DNA of 12,547 nt from Vulcanimicrobiota bacterium (GTDB lineage: Bacteria; Eremiobacterota; Eremiobacteria; Baltobacterales; Baltobacteraceae). The stretch covers positions 1-12,547 of the forward strand of contig JAQBPL010000124.1 in the NCBI GenBank assembly GCA_028287545.1, written 5' to 3'. Under the pieces are notes generated by a model. It did no database searches, was not told the origin of the DNA, and was given only the letters and a program-made list of their open reading frames with translations. Numbering within the stretch: the first letter of the stretch is position 1; every line of letters starts with the position of its first letter. The translations under genes were made by a program, and so were the position numbers. Shown in pieces: positions 8,488 through 12,547 of the stretch.

Positions 8488-11019
8488 ATGGAAGCGCCGG
8501 CGGCGCTTGTCGTCGCGAGCGCGGGCAGCGGCAAGAGCACGGCGGTTCGGGAATATCTCGCGCTGCGGCGCGTCGCGCACGTGCGCTTCGATGCCGCGCC
8601 GGAACACGCATCGCCGTCCGAATTCTTGCGCGGATTCGGAGCGACGTTCGGCGACCTGATTCCGGCGATGCGATCCTCCGGATCCTCCGTCGCGCTGCGC
8701 TTTGCCGCGGACGACGACGACGACGCCGCGTTGGCGTGGGCGCGCGAGCATTTGTCGACGATCGAAACGACGATCGTTCTCGACCAACTGCACCACGTTC
8801 TGGCGGTACCGCGAATCGCGGATTTCCTGACGCACCTCATCGACGCGACGGTCCCGCGCTTGCGCTGGATCTTGATTGGGCGCGACACGGGTTTTCTGCC
8901 CGTCGCGCGCTGGATGGCGACCGGCGTCATCAGCCTCCCTGTCGACGATGCGGATCTTCGCGTCGATTTCGACGAACTTCGGTCTGCGGTAACCTCCATG
9001 CGGGTACCGCTCGACGAGCGCGCCCTGCAGCAGCTCCATGCGCGTACCGAAGGCTGGCCGCTGGGCCTCTCCGTCGCGCTGAGCGCCGGGACCAGCGCCG
9101 CATCGGAGTCGCGCGAGGCCCTCTACGACACGCTGGTCGACGCCGCATTGCAAGCGCGGGATGCGGCGGCACAAGATCGCCTCTTCCATAGTGCTCTTGC
9201 CGCCCGCTTCGATGAAGCACTACTTGTCCGTCTGGGCTACGTCGCCGGCGATGCGGTCGCCGAACTCACTGCGCTCGGGTTCGTCTACGATCTGGAAGGC
9301 GGGTCGTTCGCGTATCACGATCCCTACCGGCGCGTCGTCCTGGCGAGGTTGGAGACGCTCGACGCGCAGCGACGTGCGCGTTTGATCGATGAGGCAGCGG
9401 CGGCGCTCGCCGCCGTCGGCCGCTGGTCCGAAGGTATCGTGCTGCGCATTCGCGGCGGCGATCCCTCGCGTATCGCCGACGCGCTGGAATCGCGCGGCTT
9501 CGACCCGATCGATCTCGGTGAGACGACCGTCGTGCGTGATGCGCTCGCCGCTATTCCGGATGAAGAGTTGCGAGCGCGACCGCTCGGCCTCGCCTTGAAG
9601 GCTGCGCTCGCGTCGCTCGACGACCGCTTCGATCTCGCTGAAGCGTGGTTCCACATTGCGCTCGAAGCCGCGGGTCCCGCGTTGCGCCGCGAGATCGTCG
9701 TGCGGTTCGGTCTCGAGCTGGTGCGTCGCGAGCACCCCGATGCCGTCGCGCTGCTCGAAGACGAAACGGCGCGGGAGGTTGAGAAGAGCGGTCTCGACGC
9801 AGCCCTGTGGGCGCTGATGGGGACGGCGTATGTTGCGGCGCGGAAGATGGACGAAGCGCGTTCGGCCGCGCGGCGCGCACTGCAGGGACTGGGCGAAGTG
9901 CGCGATCCGGTTCAACGTGCGCGGATCCTTCATCAAGCGGCGTTCGTAGCGCTCAACGACCGCGACTTTGCGTCGGCGAAAGATCTTGCGACCGGCGCGC
10001 TCGAAATCGCCGAGGCGGCGCTGAACTACGACGTCGCGGCGCGCGCGCTGAGCATATTGTACGTCCTCGCGATCGACGTCGACGACGATGCCTCCGCAAG
10101 CCGCCGCTATCTTCATCGGCTCGCCGAATCGGCGCGCAAAGCCGGCAGTCCACAACTGCGGCTCTACGCGACGCTCAGCGTCTACGAACTGGAGGTTCTC
10201 GCCGGCGATGTAGCCGTGATCGAGCGACTTGACGCGGAGCTGCGCGAGTTGGAAGTCTTTCTCACTCCGGTGGCAAGCGAGACGCTCTTGCCGGCGCAGG
10301 CGCTGCGCGCGAGTTGGGATGGCCGCTTCGATCACGCATACTCGCTGCTCGCACCGAGTGCCGAGAAGCAATTCGACGACGACCGGCGAGCGCAGCGCTG
10401 GGCCGAAGCCTCCGTGTACGCCGCCGCTGCCGGCCGTCGGGGCGACGCGACACAGGCCATGCTGCGAAGCCGAAAAGCGCTGCGCAAGGTCGACCCCAAC
10501 GACCGCTGGGCGTTGCGAACGCAGGCGTACCTGACGATCGCCACGATTCTGATGGCCCACGAGGGTAGGGCGCGCAGCGCGCTGGCCGGGCTGCGCATTC
10601 TCGCCCGGAAGGGCGGGCCGCGTTTCGGGGCCTTGGTCGAGGCGATCCGTGCGCTCCATGCCCGCTGGACCACCGGCTGGCATGGTGAGCCGGCGCTCGC
10701 GGAGTGCCTCGATCGCCTCGAGGGGCTCGACCTTGGCGGCGTGGCGCGTTTTCTAGGGGCGATCCCCCTTCCGTCGACCGATCGAGCTCGATTCGGCCTG
10801 CTCAGCGAGGCCGAAAGGACCGTCCTGGAACGCGTGGCCGCCGGAGCGACCAGCAAAGAGATCGGCGCCGAGCTCGACCGCAGCTCGCAGACGATCGACG
10901 TTCACATCCGGACGATTTGCCGAAAGCTCGGCTGCAGCGGCCGCCGTCAGGCCGTGGCGTTCGCGATCCGCGAAGGCCTGATCGTCGAGCGTCGTCTCTC
11001 GCGCCAAGTAAAGGATTAG
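8488..11019 (+). CDS. MalT/LAL-type ATP-dependent LuxR-family transcriptional regulator
   Basis: This is a large cytoplasmic regulator of 843 residues from ATG 8488. The N-terminal STAND-type ATPase shows a Walker A at ASAGSGKST (10-18, Lys16) and a probable Walker B at IVLDQLHH with Asp99. A long helical TPR-like region (about 300-740) probably serves as signal sensor. A LuxR helix-turn-helix occupies about 772-832, with LSEAERTVLERVAAGATSKEIGAEL and QTIDVHIRTICRKLG. In the family, ATP and an inducer drive self-assembly and activation of promoters. Starting at ATG 8488 leaves only nine residues before the P-loop. The in-frame upstream codons from 8428 encode AASVPAFSRERLYARIDVS, the typical lead-in, behind an AGGAGG site but with an ATC codon as the only candidate start. 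Targets are unknown; a downstream HD-GYP gene is the nearest neighbour. Confidence 0.92.
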   Translation: MEAPAALVVASAGSGKSTAVREYLALRRVAHVRFDAAPEHASPSEFLRGFGATFGDLIPAMRSSGSSVALRFAADDDDDAALAWAREHLSTIETTIVLDQLHHVLAVPRIADFLTHLIDATVPRLRWILIGRDTGFLPVARWMATGVISLPVDDADLRVDFDELRSAVTSMRVPLDERALQQLHARTEGWPLGLSVALSAGTSAASESREALYDTLVDAALQARDAAAQDRLFHSALAARFDEALLVRLGYVAGDAVAELTALGFVYDLEGGSFAYHDPYRRVVLARLETLDAQRRARLIDEAAAALAAVGRWSEGIVLRIRGGDPSRIADALESRGFDPIDLGETTVVRDALAAIPDEELRARPLGLALKAALASLDDRFDLAEAWFHIALEAAGPALRREIVVRFGLELVRREHPDAVALLEDETAREVEKSGLDAALWALMGTAYVAARKMDEARSAARRALQGLGEVRDPVQRARILHQAAFVALNDRDFASAKDLATGALEIAEAALNYDVAARALSILYVLAIDVDDDASASRRYLHRLAESARKAGSPQLRLYATLSVYELEVLAGDVAVIERLDAELRELEVFLTPVASETLLPAQALRASWDGRFDHAYSLLAPSAEKQFDDDRRAQRWAEASVYAAAAGRRGDATQAMLRSRKALRKVDPNDRWALRTQAYLTIATILMAHEGRARSALAGLRILARKGGPRFGALVEAIRALHARWTTGWHGEPALAECLDRLEGLDLGGVARFLGAIPLPSTDRARFGLLSEAERTVLERVAAGATSKEIGAELDRSSQTIDVHIRTICRKLGCSGRRQAVAFAIREGLIVERRLSRQVKD

Positions 11020-11027
11020 CCTTTTTT
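11010..11027 (+). terminator. Weak intrinsic terminator overlapping the stop of the MalT-like gene
   Basis: AAAGG (11010-11014) pairs with CCTTT (11020-11024) around the loop ATTAG, which contains the stop codon, and a T-run to 11027 follows. The 5-bp AT-rich stem is weak, but the T-run is the clearest in the window. Confidence 0.35.
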
Positions 11028-11111
11028 CTTCATTACCTAAAGTTGAGTAGTGCCAAAGGCATGCTCGTGTTGTAGTGTGATCTTGGGCACGCTTGCAGGG
11101 TGAGGGGTCCC

Positions 11112-11118
11112 GGGAGAG
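11112..11118 (+). promoter_or_regulatory. Ribosome binding site of the HD-GYP gene
   Basis: GGGAGAG lies 4 nt before GTG 11123 (6 nt if GGGAG is the core). The in-frame TTG at 11093 has nothing comparable, so GTG 11123 is the better start. Confidence 0.55.
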
Positions 11119-11122
11119 TTCC

Positions 11123-12094
11123 GTGTACGTAGGCAACCGCCCCACGCGTCGAGGCGATGAACGTCTCGCCGTAGCCCTGACCGAACGTAGCCGCGATATA
11201 ACGACGGCGGTTTTGGCGCGGTTGGGAGCTTCCGACCGAACGGTGGCCGCCGAGATCCTCAGCATGCGCTTCGTCGAGCGCTTCGGGGCGGCGGTCGGCG
11301 CGGCCGACTGGACGCCGCTCCTGTCCTGGGTCGACGCGAGCTGCGACCGCTACGCCGGAGTTCTCCCGGCCCCTCGGCTCATGACCGCCGCCGTCGAAGC
11401 CGTCGGCGGCGCCCTCTCCGAGATCGCCGCAACCGGGCTCGATCAAGCCGAACTAGACGTCGTCCGCGGAGAAGTCGAACGTCTCGCCGGCCGCCCGCGG
11501 CTGGTGCGCGAGCCGGCTTCGTACGAAGTAATCGATGAGATCGACGTCGCGCTGGACGATCTGCTCACCCGGCTTCACCAGCGCGATCCGCTGACGGCCG
11601 AACATTCGCGTGCCGTCTCCGCCTGGTGCGCGCGTCTGGCGCGCCGCCTTTCGCTCGCCAAACATGACGCGGTTCACGTCGCGCGGTGCGGACTGATCCA
11701 CGATGTCGGCAAGATTTCGACGCCGCTGGAGATTCTCAACGCTCCGCGCCGGCTCGACGACGAAGAAATGAGCGTAATGCGCCGGCACGCGGAGGACGGT
11801 GCTGTGATCATCGCGGCCACTCCGCTCGCCACGCACTTGACGCCCGCCGTGCGAAACCATCACGAGCGATTCGACGGCAACGGGTATCCCGATCGGCTCG
11901 CCGGCGGCGCCATTCCCAGTTCGGCTCGCATCGTTGCCGTCGCGGACGCCTTCAACGCCATGATCGGGCGACGCCCCTATCGCGCCCCACTCGCCCCCGC
12001 ACTCGCGCTCGAACAACTCGAGCGCCATCGCGGTTCCCAATTCGACCCCATCATCGTCGATGCGATGATCGACGTCGTCACCAATCGCACGTAG
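11123..12094 (+). CDS. HD-GYP domain protein, probable cyclic-di-GMP phosphodiesterase
   Basis: This predicted soluble enzyme hydrolyses cyclic di-GMP, a second messenger for motility and biofilm formation. With GTG 11123 it has 323 residues; an in-frame TTG at 11093 would add ten. The HD-GYP domain (about 145-320) has a full set of expected metal ligands: His161 in TAEHS, His193-Asp194 in LIHDVGK, His222, His246-His247 in NHHERFDG, and Asp275 in VADAF. The GYP motif is at 254-256 within DGNGYPDRLAGG. The first 140 residues are predicted to be mostly helical and match no sensory domain I recognise; there is no receiver domain, PAS signature or membrane segment. It follows the MalT-like regulator on the same strand after about 100 bp. 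That gap carries a possible weak terminator and a small TGCC-AAA-GGCA stem (11050-11060), so separate transcription is likely. Confidence 0.92.
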   Translation: MYVGNRPTRRGDERLAVALTERSRDITTAVLARLGASDRTVAAEILSMRFVERFGAAVGAADWTPLLSWVDASCDRYAGVLPAPRLMTAAVEAVGGALSEIAATGLDQAELDVVRGEVERLAGRPRLVREPASYEVIDEIDVALDDLLTRLHQRDPLTAEHSRAVSAWCARLARRLSLAKHDAVHVARCGLIHDVGKISTPLEILNAPRRLDDEEMSVMRRHAEDGAVIIAATPLATHLTPAVRNHHERFDGNGYPDRLAGGAIPSSARIVAVADAFNAMIGRRPYRAPLAPALALEQLERHRGSQFDPIIVDAMIDVVTNRT

Positions 12095-12097
12095 CGC

Positions 12098-12103
12098 AAA
12101 GGA
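12098..12103 (+). promoter_or_regulatory. Ribosome binding site of the S53-like lipoprotein gene
   Basis: AAAGGA lies 5 nt before GTG 12109. The nearby ATG at 12104 is followed one codon later by TGA, so GTG 12109 is the only sensible start. Confidence 0.6.
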
Positions 12104-12108
12104 ATGCC

Positions 12109-12547
12109 GTGAGAAAACCACTCTTTCCGTTCTCGACCCGATCGCTCACCGCGCTCGCGATCGTAGCTGCGTTGGCCGCGTGCTCGTCAGGCGGCGCCGT
12201 GCTTCCGCCAGGGTCGGGTGCGGACCGTCACGCCGAATCTGCTCGCGCGCTGCCCGGGGACTCGCCGACGCCCACGCCGTCGCCGACCCCGACTCCGGGG
12301 CTGCTTGGTGGATTGATCGGCTTGGTCGGCTCGGTCGTCAATCTCGTGCTTTCTCCCGTGTGTTCGGGGCTGCTGCAGTGTCATACGGTGCAAAATACGA
12401 GCGCCGGCGCTAACCCGAATCCGCATCCCGCTTCGGTGAAAGGATTCACGCCGAAGCAGCTGTGGGCGGCATACGGGCTGGGCGCTCCCTCGACGTCGGC
12501 CGCCGCAAACGGACCGACGATTGCGATCGTCGACGCATTTGACGATC
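12109..12547 (+). CDS. Lipoprotein, probable S53 (sedolisin) family serine-carboxyl peptidase, 3' end cut by window edge
   Basis: The first 146 codons are visible. A lipoprotein signal peptide occupies residues 1-24, with basic residues near the start, a hydrophobic core and the lipobox LAAC with Cys25, so the protein is probably anchored at the cell surface. A Pro-Thr/Ser-rich linker (PTPTPSPTPTP) follows, then an unusual hydrophobic stretch beginning LLGGLIGLVGSVVNLVL and two cysteines. Next comes KGFTPKQLWAAYGL, and a segment ending PTIAIVDAFDD at the edge. The last two pieces match by eye the start of the catalytic region in bacterial S53 peptidases, which typically read YTPxQLxxAYGL...TIAIVDAYDDP. 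The catalytic Glu, Asp and Ser lie beyond the window and cannot be checked. A subtilisin-like S8 protease is the main alternative. No long activation pro-domain is present. The gene follows the HD-GYP stop by 14 bp, possibly in the same operon. Confidence 0.75.
   Translation, partial: MRKPLFPFSTRSLTALAIVAALAACSSGGAVLPPGSGADRHAESARALPGDSPTPTPSPTPTPGLLGGLIGLVGSVVNLVLSPVCSGLLQCHTVQNTSAGANPNPHPASVKGFTPKQLWAAYGLGAPSTSAAANGPTIAIVDAFDD

Noticed and set aside
9220..10683. 487-codon minus-strand open frame opposite the MalT-like gene
   Set aside because: Antisense shadow with no motifs; the plus strand has Walker A and LuxR helix-turn-helix in one uninterrupted frame.
11020..11122. Cyclic-di-GMP riboswitch ahead of the HD-GYP gene
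   Set aside because: The conserved core sequences of the known classes are not present; only a short TGCC/GGCA stem was found.

Overview
The window is dense, GC-rich bacterial DNA with codons that favour G or C at the third position. It holds eleven protein genes, two of them cut by the window edges, and one tRNA. No rRNA, CRISPR array, insertion sequence or phage gene was seen. Bacterial markers are AcpS, NnrE/NnrD, a chemoreceptor, an HD-GYP phosphodiesterase, Shine-Dalgarno sites and a lipobox. The mixture of a bacterial archaemetzincin, an S53-type lipoprotein, a MalT-like regulator and an HD-GYP protein would fit a poorly sampled phylum such as Eremiobacterota/Vulcanimicrobiota (WPS-2). 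That is a weak inference from gene content only.

Layout. Positions 1-1632 (minus strand) are acpS followed by a fused NnrE/NnrD metabolite-repair enzyme that runs off the left edge. This is a common bacterial gene pair. Positions 1701-2234 (plus) encode an archaemetzincin-type zinc protease, divergent from acpS. Positions 2324-5586 (plus) hold a tight three-gene cassette: a chemoreceptor with a KdpD-like (DUF4118-like) membrane bundle and a full MCP signalling domain; a membrane protein with a Cache-like extracytoplasmic sensor but no MCP hairpin tip; and a 71-residue protein resembling DUF3343. A strong hairpin at 5595-5625 closes the cassette. Positions 5662-6459 (minus) are a biotin-protein ligase without a DNA-binding domain. 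It diverges across 16 bp from ndk and eno (6476-8264, plus).

A tRNA with anticodon CAT (8329-8400) comes next. A large MalT/LAL-type ATPase-TPR-LuxR regulator follows closely; its natural start appears to lie upstream of the first usable ATG, at a point with a good ribosome site but no normal start codon. An HD-GYP cyclic-di-GMP phosphodiesterase with an unfamiliar helical N-terminal region follows. The window ends inside a lipoprotein that looks like an S53 (sedolisin) peptidase.

How the parts may work together. The most unusual unit is the chemoreceptor cassette. It looks as if the sensing part (Cache) and the CheA-coupling part (MCP tip) of one receptor sit in two co-translated membrane proteins, with a small soluble third partner. 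This is inference from domain content and gene overlap. The HD-GYP protein adds a second signalling output, but nothing in the sequence links it directly to the cassette. Housekeeping genes (acpS, nnr, birA, ndk, eno, tRNA) make up much of the rest.
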